Shown here one piece after another: positions 11,559-24,500 of a stretch of DNA of 64,000 nucleotides; within the stretch, counting starts at the first letter, position 1, and each line of letters starts with the position of its first letter. The translations under genes and the position numbers were made by a program. Below the pieces are notes generated by a model that saw only the letters and a list, made by a program, of their open reading frames with translations, was not told the origin of the DNA and ran no database searches. Source of the DNA: Ephemerocybe angulata (Eukaryota > Basidiomycota > Agaricomycetes > Agaricales > Psathyrellaceae); assembly GCA_013368325.1 (NCBI GenBank), contig JAACJK010000059.1, forward strand, positions 744,001 to 808,000, written 5' to 3'.

Positions 11559-14500
11559 ATAGACATGCGAGGTTCTCTGAGTGCTATCTCTTGTTGTATA
11601 CCAGCCCGAACTGTTCTCTATATATCTTATTCCGTCATAAATGTATGTAGTACTAGTCTTTGTGTATTTTAGCTTCTGCCTCTTCGTCGTAACGCTGCTC
11701 CGCCTGCGGGAGGGGGGCTGGTTGGAACGGTCTGGGAGCTTTGCTGCAGTCGCGTCTATCTTCGCAAACTGCCAGGGGAAGCGGGCCGGATACAGGAATG
11801 GTCGCAAGTCGAACCCTGACGATTGGTAAGTACAGGTTCGCTATCTCGAATAACAGAAGGCTTACTGTTGTCGTCGGGACTATAGGATTCCTATTTGAAG
11901 ACGAGTATGAGCCTACGTCACCCTAGCGGTTTTAATAAAACACCACTTACCGCGTGGTACGAAGGTGTTAAGGTAGTCATCTTATGACGGTTCCGGGCGT
12001 GCTCGAAGAAAAAAAGCTTAACCTTCTCAGCGATCTAGGCGAACATATCTAAGCCGCGAATTAGATCTAGAATAGTGTCAAGACACTCACTGTTGTCGGC
12101 GACAAGAAGTATCCCCACTCGTGGACGAGCTTCGTGAACATGCTATACGGACCGCACTTTTCAATCTTTCTTAATCGGCCGAAAACAGACAGTTCATCGT
12201 ATGTCATCCCCATATCAGCCTTGCTTCAGGTTAGTGACGCTCAACAATTGAAGTACCTATCATACCTCGTCTGATTGCACGTAGGTCTCGGTCATTGGCT
12301 CTAACTCTGCGGTAGGTACTGCAGTCAGGAAGCTAGCCAAAATACATCAGCACGCGCTATCTCTTCTGGCCCCTTGACGCACCTCTTCAGGATAGGAAGG
12401 TTAAAAGCGGTCTGGGCATATGCAATGAACTTTTTCAAGTCGGTCTTGCTGATCCCTCCGATAGGATTAATATCGGCGGAGGAGCAGTCGTATTTAGTGA
12501 GGTATCCTCTTAAACTGCGAAGGCCGATAATCAGGGTCTCTTCCCAGTGACGGAGAAAGGAAGTGTCGACACACCTTTCGTCGACATTCGCGCTACCGAG
12601 AACCAGAAGCCCCCCATACTTTCCTCTTACCCAAGGCAGCAGCTGTGCAAACATGTAGGAGACAACCATTCGAAGCCTTGCTTGGATGTTCTGGAGGGCA
12701 AGATTCTCCGCATTTGTGCCTCCTTGCGAGCGGAAGTTGGGATACTTGCCCGTAACGAGCGAGAACAGGGTGCGTATAGCAGTCACCAAGGAATCTATGT
12801 TCATGTCGGTATGATAGCTAGGCTTGGGGTTAAATGCCATACAGCGGCTGAACCTGGCCGCCACTTACCTTCCGATGGCTTGTGCGAGATACTTGGCGCG
12901 ATCCTGCGTTTCCTTGCTTGAGTTTGTCGTTCCCATATAGCAGGTGTGGAAAATTCTGTTGCAGAACTCCTTGGGGTCTTTGGGAACATATTTCGAGTCT
13001 GCCGGCTCTCCAGTCATTCTTCGGGCGTCTTTGATGACCTGCTCATCTGATGTATGAGATTAGCGCAAGCGTCAACTGGAGGGAATGTTCGGTTCCTACC
13101 TCCTCGTTTCGCAGCTTCTGCAACAAGGCGACACATGGAGAAGACGATGACTGCTGTGGCACAGCTGTCAATGCCTCCACTCAAGGGCACAAAATACCCT
13201 TGAGTACTTGATCGGCGCAGATAATCCCAAAGCCAGCATGCAGGTCCTAGACTGCTCGTGTTGTTAGCTTCTATCCATGCAACTATATTTTTAACACTAA
13301 CGCAATCTCTTCTTCAGGCGTATGGTACTGGACATCGAAGGATCTGGTGCTCGCCAAACCAACGTCTGCCGACTCGTCGACATCGTCGAGGGTGCCACTG
13401 GTCATGTTGAAAGGCACCTCGACGCGGTGATACCTCTCGGCTGAAGCTGCTTGCATACTGCGGCTACTCGTAGCACGGTGCGCCCTGACGTCCTCTAAGT
13501 CAACTGTCGCCGTGACCACTTCGACATCCCGAAGCGAGAATTGGCTGCCTTGAGCAACGACGCGGCCATTAACAGCGATGAGAGCGCAACCATCGTAGTA
13601 CAGCCGGTCACCATCGCATCCTTGTTGGTTGGCATAAAGGTAGATGCCTCCCAGCTTTGGGAAGTGAGTACTTCAGCACATCGTTTAAGGGGAGGAAGAG
13701 CGTACTTTCTGGGTCGCCTCTCTGATCAAGTTGACGCGGGTATGGAGCTTTCGGAGTTCATGGTGACTTCCGCTTGAGTTGGTGAATATTTCGACGCCAT
13801 CTAGACCCATCAAAATATGAGGGCTGAGAGATCGCAAAGTCAACCAACTTAGTTTCACTATTAAAGGAGACAACTACCTGGCGGGGGTGAAGAGCTCCTC
13901 GCATAGTTCAACGCCAATGCATGAGTCGTTCGTGCTGATGACAGCATCGCCGAAAGGAACCTTGGACTGCCCGGTGACTGCCTGGACAAATCTAGGAAGA
14001 TAATGGCCTTCCCACTGCCTGTGCTTCGTCCAAGGTGTAAAGTATCGCAGCTCGCGATAGTTCCCGTCGTTCGCCATCCACATCTTGGGCCTAATGAGGA
14101 GGATCTTGCCATTGTGGATGATGATACGGCAGTTGTAGATTACATTCTTGTGGGCGACGGGCCTGTTCGAGGTTACAACATGACACGAACACCCGCCGAA
14201 AGATAGACTCACATCCCGATGTCACAGACCACACCTTCCGTAATGCCAGACGATATGATCTTACTCAGTACCTCCCACGAGTGCATCGTAGTGTCGCCTA
14301 AGGATTAACTGGTCAGCCACGGTATTCGAGTAATATGAGGTTAATCAGACCTTCAAGGAAGTGGTCGTAGCACCCATATCCCCTGCAAAATGCATAAGGC
14401 TTTCGTCCCGAAGTGATTAGCGCCCGATGGTGACGTACGGGATCTCCAATTCAGGGCCCACTCTGAGGGTCGCTCCTCGCTCTTTTGCGATCTTGATACT

Positions 14501-14735
14501 CTCCATGATGCGCTCATAGTTTCCCTGCAATTTCGTTGTAGAATAAGATGGGCTTTCCGACCAAATACCACATACCTGGAAGTCTAAAGCCCATTGGTTC
14601 AGGGAGCTGCCAGTTCCGATGAGCTCATGACTCGAACCCCAATAGAGTAGGCATTACCAGCTTCAGATGAAGGTTAGAATACAATCGAAAAAATGCGTGA
14701 GTTGCGTACGTTGCAACCGTTATTGGATGACCCAT
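11481..14735 (-). CDS. QNS1: Glutamine-dependent NAD+ synthetase
   Basis: 806 aa from 16 exons: 14710-14735, 14576-14606, 14439-14524, 14351-14382, 14213-14297, 13878-14162, 13706-13823, 13302-13654, 13100-13251, 12869-13046, 12383-12817, 12266-12332, 12091-12219, 11951-12034, 11866-11890, 11481-11815. The N-terminal nitrilase-type glutaminase shows [30 protein letters not shown] and the Cys motif [11 protein letters not shown]. The C-terminal synthetase shows the ATP-loop SGGIDS ([11 protein letters not shown]), GSANVDE and PTAELEP. It amidates deamido-NAD to NAD+ using ammonia channelled from glutamine. Yeast Qns1 is 714 aa. Homology ends near 11735; the last 84 residues are basic and Ser/Thr-rich, look unconserved, and overlap SEC6 antisense. 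Either this is a lineage-specific tail or the final exon is mis-terminated. The joint after exon 1 drops a Cys common in the family. Confidence 0.93.
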
Positions 14736-14993
14736 TGGTGGAGAATCTGTCGTCTTTGTCGTTCAGGTCAAGTTATGATTCTGCCTGTTCGCCAACCCAT
14801 AAACGTCACTGATAACGACGAGCGGCAGAAACGGGGAAGAAACCCGGTGATCATTGATCAATCATACTAGGGCCCGGGCCGGCCATCCTCCTCTCCCCTT
14901 GCAATATCAGTTCGCTCAATAGACAGTACATTCACAAAACAACGATAAGGTTGAAAGAACAGTGCACTGCACGACATATTTTGTAACTCTCAG

Positions 14994-16238
14994 TCAGTGG
15001 CCAGTGCTCCTAACAATAAGACTAGTGTTCGCGTGAAGATCAAGTCGGGTACGAACCATCTCCTCACAGACGCGCTCGCTGAGCCTGGGCTTTCCAGTTC
15101 CATAGAATGTGATTTCCAGAGTTTCGAGGTTGGCAGGAAAGGCCAATGAGTGAAGGGTGGTGTTGACGTCGCGCCAGGCGAAGTTGTCCAATTCTCCCAC
15201 ATTCTCGTAGGCCAACACAAAGTGCAGGTGAGGGAGGGGCGTTTTGAGGCTGAGAAGCACTTCTGTGTACCACGCCATGCCAGAACCTCGCACAAGTCTG
15301 TCTGTCCAATCAAGCATGCACTGAATGTACCCAATTTTCAGTGTCTTCAGCCTTCCCCACCCAGACAGAATTCCATCTAAAGTTCGTAAGTATTCAGATT
15401 GGAAGTCACATTTGCGTACAGACTTACCGAGAGACCCGTGTACCGGGCCAGGTATGGAGTGATTGACTAAGTTGATTTCCAAGTTCTCAAGGTGGGTGAA
15501 CTGGCGCAGCAGGGCAACTTCTACTGGACGCAGCCATGGAACTCGGAGGGTCCGTGTGGTTGCACGTCTTGTGCCGACAAGCCAAGAAAGCATGTGGGCT
15601 ATACCAGGGCATTCGTAGATTTCGACCTCTTTGAGTTTGGAAGGAACATCAACTGTTTTGTATGCCTCTCCTCGAACCAGCGTAGACTGGTTATCATCTC
15701 CCCACGTAACCTGATGAAGCGCTATGGACTGCAGCCCGGAAAACATCGCGATGCATTCCTGAAAATCAGTGAAGGAGGGGAATTTATGAACTTGTCCCAA
15801 TCGGAGGGTCGATATCCTGTTATCCGCCTTGAAGATTTCGCCCAACAACCTGACGAGTTGGGGGGAGCACTCGAGTAAAGCTAGCGAGTTGAGTTTGGTC
15901 ATGCCTGGCAATACGCGCAGAGTGTCCTTTTTCTGTTTCAGCAGGAGCACATGTGTTCCCTCGTAAAGTCTGCGGATGCTAGAGTGCTGTATAAGGGGCC
16001 ACAGGCGTTGGCTGGCGTGAGGATCGCCATCCAAGTGACGTATTAGTCGTGGAGTAAGGGCGGTGGACGAGAATAAGCGACGCTGGCTTGTCACAGCCCA
16101 GGCATGACACACAAGGCTGAATCGCTTCAGAGTTGTTTTGTGCTTCGCACTAGCGATGATGATGTCGATGATCTCCCGCGGAATCCTGGAGGAGAGGGTA
16201 ACTGGTAGAGCTGAGGTTGCTGGGCGTCGTCGAACCAT
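14994..16238 (-). CDS. F-box/LRR-like protein
   Basis: Start at 16238 (MVRRRP). The N-terminus has an F-box core, SRIPREIIDIIIASA followed by LKRFSLVCHAW, a signature of Agaricomycete F-box families. The rest has irregular Leu-rich strands (LNSLALLE, LHSLAFPANLETLEI) as in degenerate LRRs. The frame stays open throughout, but 15377-15427 is a 51-nt in-frame segment with GTAAGT and TTTAG ends. Removing it joins two LRR-like strands, so I predict exons 15428-16238 and 14994-15376, 397 aa. Probably an SCF adaptor; substrate unknown. Confidence 0.7.
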   Translation of the reverse strand: MVRRRPATSALPVTLSSRIPREIIDIIIASAKHKTTLKRFSLVCHAWAVTSQRRLFSSTALTPRLIRHLDGDPHASQRLWPLIQHSSIRRLYEGTHVLLLKQKKDTLRVLPGMTKLNSLALLECSPQLVRLLGEIFKADNRISTLRLGQVHKFPSFTDFQECIAMFSGLQSIALHQVTWGDDNQSTLVRGEAYKTVDVPSKLKEVEIYECPGIAHMLSWLVGTRRATTRTLRVPWLRPVEVALLRQFTHLENLEINLVNHSIPGPVHGSLGKSVRKCDFQSEYLRTLDGILSGWGRLKTLKIGYIQCMLDWTDRLVRGSGMAWYTEVLLSLKTPLPHLHFVLAYENVGELDNFAWRDVNTTLHSLAFPANLETLEITFYGTGKPRLSERVCEEMVRTRLDLHANTSLIVRSTGH

Positions 16239-16864
16239 GCTGTTGAGTGGAGGGGAAGGAGTAGGCGGATGGGAGCGAGAAGGTATTGAGCGTATACAGT
16301 GACTACAAAGCTTCTACAGCGTGCAGTGGTTGGTTGTGGGGCTACTTCGATCTTTGGCAGACCTGGGGGTGCGGATAGAGACTGACTCGTGTATCGGCGA
16401 TCAATCATCGTGCAAATCATCCCACGGGGGTGGAGTGGGCGCTTAACGTTGGCAGGAACACATGTTCGCCCGAAACGCCACTTGAGGGTACATAGGTGCA
16501 AGACACAGCTACAGAATTACGTCCCGGTTAGAGAGGGCATTCAATTATCGGTGATTATTGGTCAAAAAGCTTCCTCGACCCCCACAAAACTTGTGGACGT
16601 CCAACCCCTTGGTCCTTGAATTCAAATCCCAGTGGCCGCCGAACTCATTCATAAGTCTGCAGTACTCGGAACAATATCCGCGGCGCGCGCCGCCTACCTA
16701 CCACAACAATGAACCCTGTGGTGTGTCCCTTCCTCTTTATGGTGATATTAAGCTGCCCTCGTGTATATATGTATATATATATTCTCGATCTACTCTCTCG
16801 TCCTTGCTTTTTACACCGCATACTTCGGAGGACACACCGACCGGTTAGTTACCAGCGCTCAGCC
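16239..16864. promoter_or_regulatory. Divergent intergenic region with AT-alternating tract
   Basis: This separates the minus-strand F-box gene from the plus-strand membrane-protein gene. A TATA-rich tract at about 16762-16780 (repeated GTATATAT) lies 85-100 bp before the start codon at 16865 and is the best core-promoter candidate. No other gene seen. Confidence 0.5.
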
Positions 16865-18322
16865 ATGGCAGTATCAGATAGCCCAGGCTTCAAGAACGAG
16901 CAGCTCTATACTCTCGTTGGTCTTTGGCTTGAGGTGCGCTGATTTAGGCCCCATCATCGGGGACTCCACCAATTCCATGGAGCTAGATGCTGACGCGAGA
17001 ATCTACTTTCAAGGCACTTCTCTATGGTGAGTTACCGTGTTTTCTGGCCGAACGTTGGTGCTATGGAGGAGCCGCCCAAGCTTATATCGTCCTACAGGTG
17101 CTTACCTGGCATTATTTATCAGGGCCATGCGGGTCATGATGAAGAGATGGAGACATACATCCCAGGTAGTATCGTTTTCGAGTCCAGTGGCTTGCTTTAA
17201 AATCGAAGCTTGAAGTGCTGACAACTATCGTAGATCTTCTGTTTGGCATCTGCCTAATGTTTGTCCTGACGACGGCTGATACATGTCAGCATATATCCTG
17301 GGTTTCTTGTAAGTAGCTTTTACTCATAAAAATATGCCCAGGTTGCAAAGCATATACTCTCGCAATTGCGTATGGGTTACCTTTGCCAGAAGGCAGGACG
17401 ACAGTTGAAACCTTACAAAAGTATGGCCGCTGGGATATTTTCGGTCACCTCGTACTGGTAAATGCTGTTATATGGGTGGCAGACTCGCTCGCGGTAAGTT
17501 TCACATCGGTTACATTCTCAAGCTCAAGGCGAGTGTCTTAGTCTGCATCGCACCCGTGCTTTTTTTTAGATGTATCGCTGCTATATGGTGTGGGGCAAAA
17601 GGTGGGAGCCCATAGTGCTTCCTATCCTCCTTGTACTCGCAACATTTGGTGAGTACGACTAGCCCACGCAGAAAATTTACGCCAAACTGTTTCCCTCGCC
17701 CCGCAGCCAAGACAATTGTCAACTTACATTGGTTCATGCACCCGGAAAAGGCCTTCCTGAGAAGCCCGGCGCTTATTTTTCTTCAGCTTTGTTTCCCATT
17801 CAGCCTGGCGCAGAATATCATCACTACCGGCCTCATATCCTACAAAATATGGCGCGGACATCTCCGTTCTCAAACGAGCGGCCTACAAGGACCGGCAGGA
17901 GGAGTTTCCATGCTCAGTATCTTGCAAATCGTAATCGAGAGCGCATCAATCTACACGTTGATCCTGTTCTGCCTTTCGGTTATGACCCTGATGCAGCACA
18001 GGTCCGTGAACCTCCTTTCATCGTCAATTAGCCCTGCCTGCAGTGAGCGCGTCCCTCTTACTTTCATGCTCATTAGTTGACCACCGATCATCCTCTAAAC
18101 TTTTACCGATAATTTCTAGGCATGATATTCGTCTTGATAAGTATCCGAATGGATAACGCTCGTCAGGATGCCGCCAACAAAAGCTCGGGGATTGCAAGCT
18201 TGATAGTAGCCACGTCTTCAACCTTCCAGTCTGCAGGACCGTCTGACATCGAAGAAATACCGAAGGAGTGGGAGGGGGAGTCGGGTACTACCGTACATAA
18301 GGATTGTGGCCAGGCAGAATAG
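16865..18322 (+). CDS. Seven-helix orphan membrane protein of Agaricomycetes
   Basis: 345 aa from eight exons: 16865-16933, 16987-17026, 17098-17165, 17209-17308, 17351-17493, 17570-17648, 17707-18042, 18120-18322; the sum is a whole number of codons. Hydrophobic segments include ALLYGAYLALFI, LLFGICLMFVLTTAD, WEPIVLPILLVLATF, LIFLQLCFPFSLAQNI, ILQIVIESASIYTLILF and a last one ending MIFVLISIRMD. The pattern LMFVLTTAD / MYRCYMVWG / GLISYKIWR / VIESASIYTL is typical of a large family of uncharacterised seven-helix proteins in mushroom genomes. Ligand and role are unknown, and a receptor-like function would be speculation. Two introns are only 42-43 nt, so those joints (17166-17208, 17309-17350) are the least certain. 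Confidence 0.78.
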
Positions 18323-18545
18323 ACAACCCGTTTTTCCACCGCTTCCTATTGACTTGTTATCGCGTCTTGATTGCATTTTGATCCAAGTTGCAGGAAAAGT
18401 CTATTAGGGAAAGTTTTGAGAAGAATGGGGAATATGTACAGGTCTATGATGATATATCTACAAATGGAGCCATGAAGTGCGAGGGAAAATGAACCGAAAC
18501 GAAGCAGGGGAATACAAGAGTCGACAGCGGTAAACGAGAAGAAAA
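18323..18545. other. Tail-to-tail intergenic region
   Basis: Shared 3' region of the seven-helix protein gene and ACC1. No gene or clear terminator structure seen. Confidence 0.5.
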
Positions 18546-21500
18546 TCATGTAGCATTAGTGTATGAAGGAGGAGCTATAGTTGCGAACGTCAGTAACCAA
18601 GTCCACAACGTCAAGGTCAACGACACATACCAGGCGAATTAGAGGAGTTCTGGAGAACAGCGATCAAAGCAACACGGTCCTCTTCCGAGAGGTGGTTAGC
18701 AAGGCGACCGAAGCTAGCCATCGCAGCCTTGCGATCCTCCTTCGTGATGTCGATCATCTGGCGGATGAGGTGGTCGGCCTTGAGCTGAGCGACAGTTCCC
18801 GAGAGATCCAATTGTTCGAGAGCCTCCGAGACTTCGCGGTGAGTGGTCGAGGCATCGATTCCAGCAAGATTGTCGAGGAGACGCGCGCGATATTCGTGGG
18901 TGGATCCGGGGCTAGCTTCGGTGATATCTGCAAGAGCAGCAGACTTAGCGATGCGAGCGCGGACGGCCCAGTAGAAATGACGACGAGCGTTCTTCCACAC
19001 GGCAGGCTTGGCGCATCCCTTGGCCTCCATACGACCAGTGCGACTGAAATGATTGTCAACATATGAGTCGAGGCAAATGTGGCGAGGGAGACTTACTCAT
19101 GCAGATCAGCATACAGAAGAGCAATTTGCTTGTAGACAGGCTGGAGCAAGGTTTCGCGCTGAGCAAGAGCGGTTGAAGCGGCAGCACGGTCGGCCTCCGA
19201 CTTAGAAGCATCCTTGCTCTCCTGCTTCAACGTAGCATACTTGGAGTCAAGTCGCTCCATGACAGTCAAGATCTTGTCGCGACGCATCTTGATCTCGACA
19301 ATACCCTCAGGCTCCAAGACACCAGCGCGCGCATCGACATCGGCATACATCTCCATCTGCTCGGAGTTGATGGATGGATCGAGGACGACCCAGGCACCAC
19401 CACGGAGCTCACCGTTGGGAACGATGTAGACGAAGACGGGCTGCTTGTAGCTCGACAGACCATCGACGATCTTGGCACCCTGCTTGAGCACCTCGTCGTA
19501 CATGTCCTGCTGACCTCCGGAGAAGCCACGCCAGTTGGCGAAGATGATGAGCGGCAAGCCCTCGCGGTTGAAGTCGAAGATGGCCTGCGCAGTCTTGTAG
19601 GCAGAGTTGGGGTACCAGACTTGACCGGCTTCCATGATGCGCTGCTCGACGGAGTTGGCGTTGGCGGGGTCGGCGGGAACGATGCGCTCGATGGTCCTGG
19701 TCTCGACGGCGATGACACCCATAGGGATGCCACCAAGGCGAGCACGACCAACAACAACGGTCTGTGCCCATCCGCTGAGCGTCTCCTGGAAGGAACCCTT
19801 ATCGAAGAAACCGCTCTGCCACTCGGACGTGGTTTCGTCGGTCTTGCCCTCGATGAACCAGCGCGGATCATAGACACCCTTGGGAGGAGTGTATCCAATG
19901 TCACGATCCCAGGTGTCGACAGACTCCCTGACGGGGAGTGGGCCGTTCTTCACCTCGGGCACATACGAGAGCCAGTCGAGGATCTGGGTAGCACCTTGCA
20001 AGTCACTGCTGGCAGTGAGATGCGAAACACCGTTCTTGTGCATGATCTGCGTGCCACCGAGCTGGAGGTTAGAAGTGTAGACCTCACGACCGAGGACCTT
20101 GTTCAAGGCAGGAGCACCGGTGAGGATGATGGGTTGACCTTCGACCTGGACGGCACGCTCTCCGAGGCGGACGAGGTAAGCGCCGATACCGACTGAGCGG
20201 GCGCTAACGAGGGTGATGGTAAAGATGTCGTCGTAAGCCCTCGAGGTCTCGCCAGCAATCAAACCAGATCCCTTCAAAGACTCGACGCCGAGACCGTCCT
20301 GGAGGCCGATGATGTCGGTGAGCTTGAAGCGGCGCTCGCCTTCATCCTCAATCTCCTCGACCTTAACCGCATTGGCACCCTTCTCCTTGACCTTGAGGTA
20401 GTTATCAGGGGTGAGGTAGAGGTAGTTAATACCCTTCTCAGGATGGTCGGCCTCAGCCCAAGCAGCAGAGAAGAGAGGGAGGACCTCCTCAGCCAAGCCA
20501 ATCCTGGCACCAGAGTTGGCGGAGAGGTAGATACGAGGAAGACCCCTCGCTCTAGCGTACTGGGTGACGAGGTAGAAGAACTGATCTTCGGCAGGGCCAA
20601 ACGAACCAATCTTGTAGGTGATATCATTGGCAACGACGACGACCTTGCGACCTTGAGGGAACTCGGGAGTGCGAAGGGTGAACACCCAAGCAACCATACC
20701 GAAGGTGTTGTTGCCGGGCGCGCGGTCGACCTCGTCGAGTTGATCATGCTCGTCAAGAACCAATTCCTTAAACTCGAGGAGTGCTTTAGGGGCGACGAGC
20801 GAGGTATCGTACGTCTTGGCCTTGAGCCAAACGTTCTGAAGAGCCTTCGAGAACAGGTCGGGGAAGTCATAGACGTAGGTCGTTCCAATGAGATGGGCCT
20901 GGTAGCGCTTGGGCTGGAGCGACTCCTTGGTAGGATATGCCTGATGAACTGGTTGGAGGTGGAGGGGACCCTTGTCGCCAATGGACTTGAGGATGGTGGT
21001 GCCCTTGTCGGTGGCGATCTCCTGGTAGCCGTGATAGTTGACGACGAAGCCAGAGACATTGTCGATAGTGCAACGAATGGGAGTGACATTGCCCTCGCTG
21101 TCTTCCAACGCGATACGGATCTCAGAGCTGGTGACGTGGAGACGCCAGAGACGCTTTCCGTGACGCTCAATGAAGCCCGAAATGGCAGCAAGGACATCCT
21201 CGTACTCGACCGGGAGGTTGTAGACGAAGTTCATGAAGATGTGGTTGCAATCTGAGTTCCTCTGCTGCGCACTAACAACCTCGAGAGCGTCAAGGACGCT
21301 GGTTACGAGGCGGTCGGTCTCCGAGATAAGGTACTCGGCCATACTCATGGTACCACGAATCCTTCCAGGGCGGACGAGAGCGCGAATAAAGAAGCGGTTG
21401 TCGAGTTGGTTCTCGCGAGCAACAGCGTGGTAGATGTGAATCTGCTTGGCTTCGACGAATCTGGGGGTGATGTTGTAGTTTGACAGACGGCTGAGTTCGA

Positions 21501-24500
21501 GCTGGAAGGCCAAGGCCGGCTCGATGTTACGAATCGATTGCTCTTCGCCCCAGGTGCCCTTGAAGTCGCGGAGCGTGAAGTAAACGGGGTACTGCCCGAC
21601 ATGGCAAACCATAATCGAAACTCGACGGACGCCTCGGCGCTTCAAGACATCGGCCTGCTTGTTGACAAAGTCGAGGACGACCTTGCTCCACTGGTCTTCA
21701 GGAAGATCATCTTCCTCGCGAGTGATGCGCAGCGCGATGTTCACGACATTGGGCGGCTCGTTATTCGAGCCGTAACGCTCGGAGAACTCGGCAGCATCGA
21801 AGGAAGGGAGCTGAGAGACAACAGAGGCGAAGCCGCGCTCCATGTTCGCGACGTTGGTGAAGGAGGAGATGACACCAGTGCGGACAGGCTGAGATTGGTG
21901 GCGGTTGATCATATATGTGAGGTCGCTGACGGACGCAGATCGTCTAGGGTGCTCGCTAAAGGAGAATGAGAACCAATCCATAACCTTACAAGAATGCTGA
22001 CTTACCCGATGGTGATGCGAGGGGTGGAAGGAGGAGAGTGTGACTGGCCCAAGTTGAAGCGCCATGTGATGGCAGTGGGAAGGTCACCCTCATCCAGAGA
22101 ATCGCCCTCTTCATAATCAACAGACAGCAAGCTGTAAGCCTTGTAAGCACGGCGAATGTAGACCTCGAAGGCAGCTAGTTGGACACGTCAGTTGCGATGA
22201 TATCATTGGTCTAAAAGCACATACCAAGTCGGACACCAGGGTCTTGGTGACCGAAGAAGGCAGGCAACACGTCGAAGACAGTGTAGCGGGAATCGGTCAA
22301 CTCCCTCAAGACTTCGGCTGACGGCGTCCTTGAAATCCGGTAAGCACATATCAGAGGGAAACAAAGATCATTTACATACTTCGAGGCATTCTCCGGCTCG
22401 CCATAGTAATGATGGTTGACAGAGTTCTTGAGGATCGTCTCCATCTGGCCAAGACGCTCCTCGTACGAGGGCATCTGACCGAGAATGAGGACTTCGCGAG
22501 CCTTCAGCGAGACTTGGGTAGACGACTTCGCCTCAAGCGCGGCAAGGCTCTGAAGAACCTTGTAGATGTGGCTCTCAATGTTGGACACATTGAGACCGCT
22601 CGTCTTGATGTAGTCGAGGATAGCGAACACGAGCTTGGCCTTACTCTGCACCTTGATGTGGCTGAGAACGATGTTGACAACCTTGTCGAGGTCCTCCTTA
22701 TTCTGATCACGGAGAGCGAGAACGCGAGCTTCGATGCTGCCACCAAAGAGCTTCTCCGTAGCCTCGTAACGCTCGAGGAGGTTTGCAATGGTCTCGACTT
22801 CATGAGCCTTCAACCCATGGGAATACTTCTCGAGGACCTCGTAGAGACCGGCGAGCTTGCCGGTGAACAAGCTGCGTTCCGCAGGGAGGACGTGGTCCTG
22901 CACGTAGTTGTCGATGAGCTTCTTGATACGAGCAGCAGGGAACTCGTGGCCCTCGCCCTTGGCCTTCACAGCCTCCATTGCAGCATGGATGCTTTCCTCG
23001 AGTTTGCCCGGAATACGGCCAGAGAGCGAAGAGATGATCGAGTTGACATTGGAGTAGGGAAGCTGGGGGTCGTGAAGCACAGAGATGAGCTCCTTGAAGG
23101 TCGAAGCCATGATAGACTGGTTGTCAAAGCCGTCGAGGATGTCATTTAAGACTTGGAGGCATTGGGCAAGTTTCTGGTGGGGCTTGTTACCAGAGGTGGA
23201 GGGAGCACCAAAGGTGGGGAGGAGTCCTTCGAACGGCTTGGCATGCTTGACGCGGTTGGGGTCATCGAGGGTCAAGATACCAAGAATATCGCCAGGGTTA
23301 AGGCTGACTCCCGGCTGCTTGATGAGCTGAACGACACCGTCCTCCGAAGCCACAAGCGGCATGTACATCTTCATGACCTGCAAAATATAATAAGTTAGTC
23401 TCTAAAGGTTTCGCTAGACTGACAAGACACTAACCTCGATCTCAGCATACTGATCACCAGCATTGACGTGGTCTCCGCTCTCGACAAAGTAGCGGATGAG
23501 TTTCCCGGGACTCGGGCTGCGGAGCTGGGTAGGATCGTTCTCCTGCTCGATAAGACAGGTCTTGGCATCTACCATCAGACGCAAAGCACCGACTTCTTCC
23601 TGCCAGTAGATAGAGTGACTCCTGCCATCCAAAGTGACAAGCAGCCCACCATCAGCGAGAGGGCGGGCGCCAACCATTGTCCTGCCTCCATTGAGGTAGA
23701 GAGTCCAGAGGATAGTGGAAGAGCGGGCAAGGGTGAAGGAGTAGCGGACGTTCTCGTAGATGAAGTCGATCCCGAAGACGGTCTTGAGGACATCACGCGC
23801 GGGGACTTGTCCTTTGTCAAGGATGCGCTTGTACTCGTTCCAGCAAGCCTGAGACGCCAAGTGGGCTTTCGTGACAGCACCACATATGACAGCCAAGGTC
23901 GCATCAGGACGTTCGGCAGTGAGCTTCTCGCTAATCAGAGAATCCAGCCAGCCAGTGGTGATCGTGTTCTCCTTGAATGCCTCCATCTCCAAGAGCTTGA
24001 TAAGATATTCGACTGTCGTTCGGAAGTCGCCGCGAATGCTCAACTCCTTGAGAGCAACAATCATGTTCTTCCGACTCTCGTTACGATCTTCACCATAGGC
24101 AAAGATATGGCCGAACTGGGAGTCCGCAAATTCGTGAAGGCCACCAGCATTGCTAACGGAGAAGTAGCCCCAAACATTCGTGCTAGATCGGAAGTTCAAG
24201 TCTTGAAGCGATCCAGAAGACGGCTTGAATCCAGCATCTGGGTTCTCCGCAGTAATACGGACAGCGACGATATGTCCCTTAGGGCGAGGCTTGCGCTGAA
24301 GCTGTGTCGATTCGGGCTTGGACATGTCGAAGTCGATCTCGGAGGTACCGTGTGGAGCGACACCGTAGAGCTGTCGAATGTGGCGGATTCGGTGGAGAGG
24401 GATACCCATGGCGATCTGGAGCTGCGCAGCAGGGAGGTTGACGCCGGAAACCATCTCCGTTGTAGGATGTTCGACCTGGAGACGGGGGTTGAGTTCGAGG

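Noticed and set aside
14607..14709. tRNA-like B box (GGTTCGAGTC on the minus strand) in the first QNS1 intron
   Set aside because: No matching A box or cloverleaf could be drawn; explained as intron sequence.
20443..21255. 270-codon plus-strand frame within the ACC1 carboxyltransferase region
   Set aside because: Same cause: antisense of a long, strongly biased exon.
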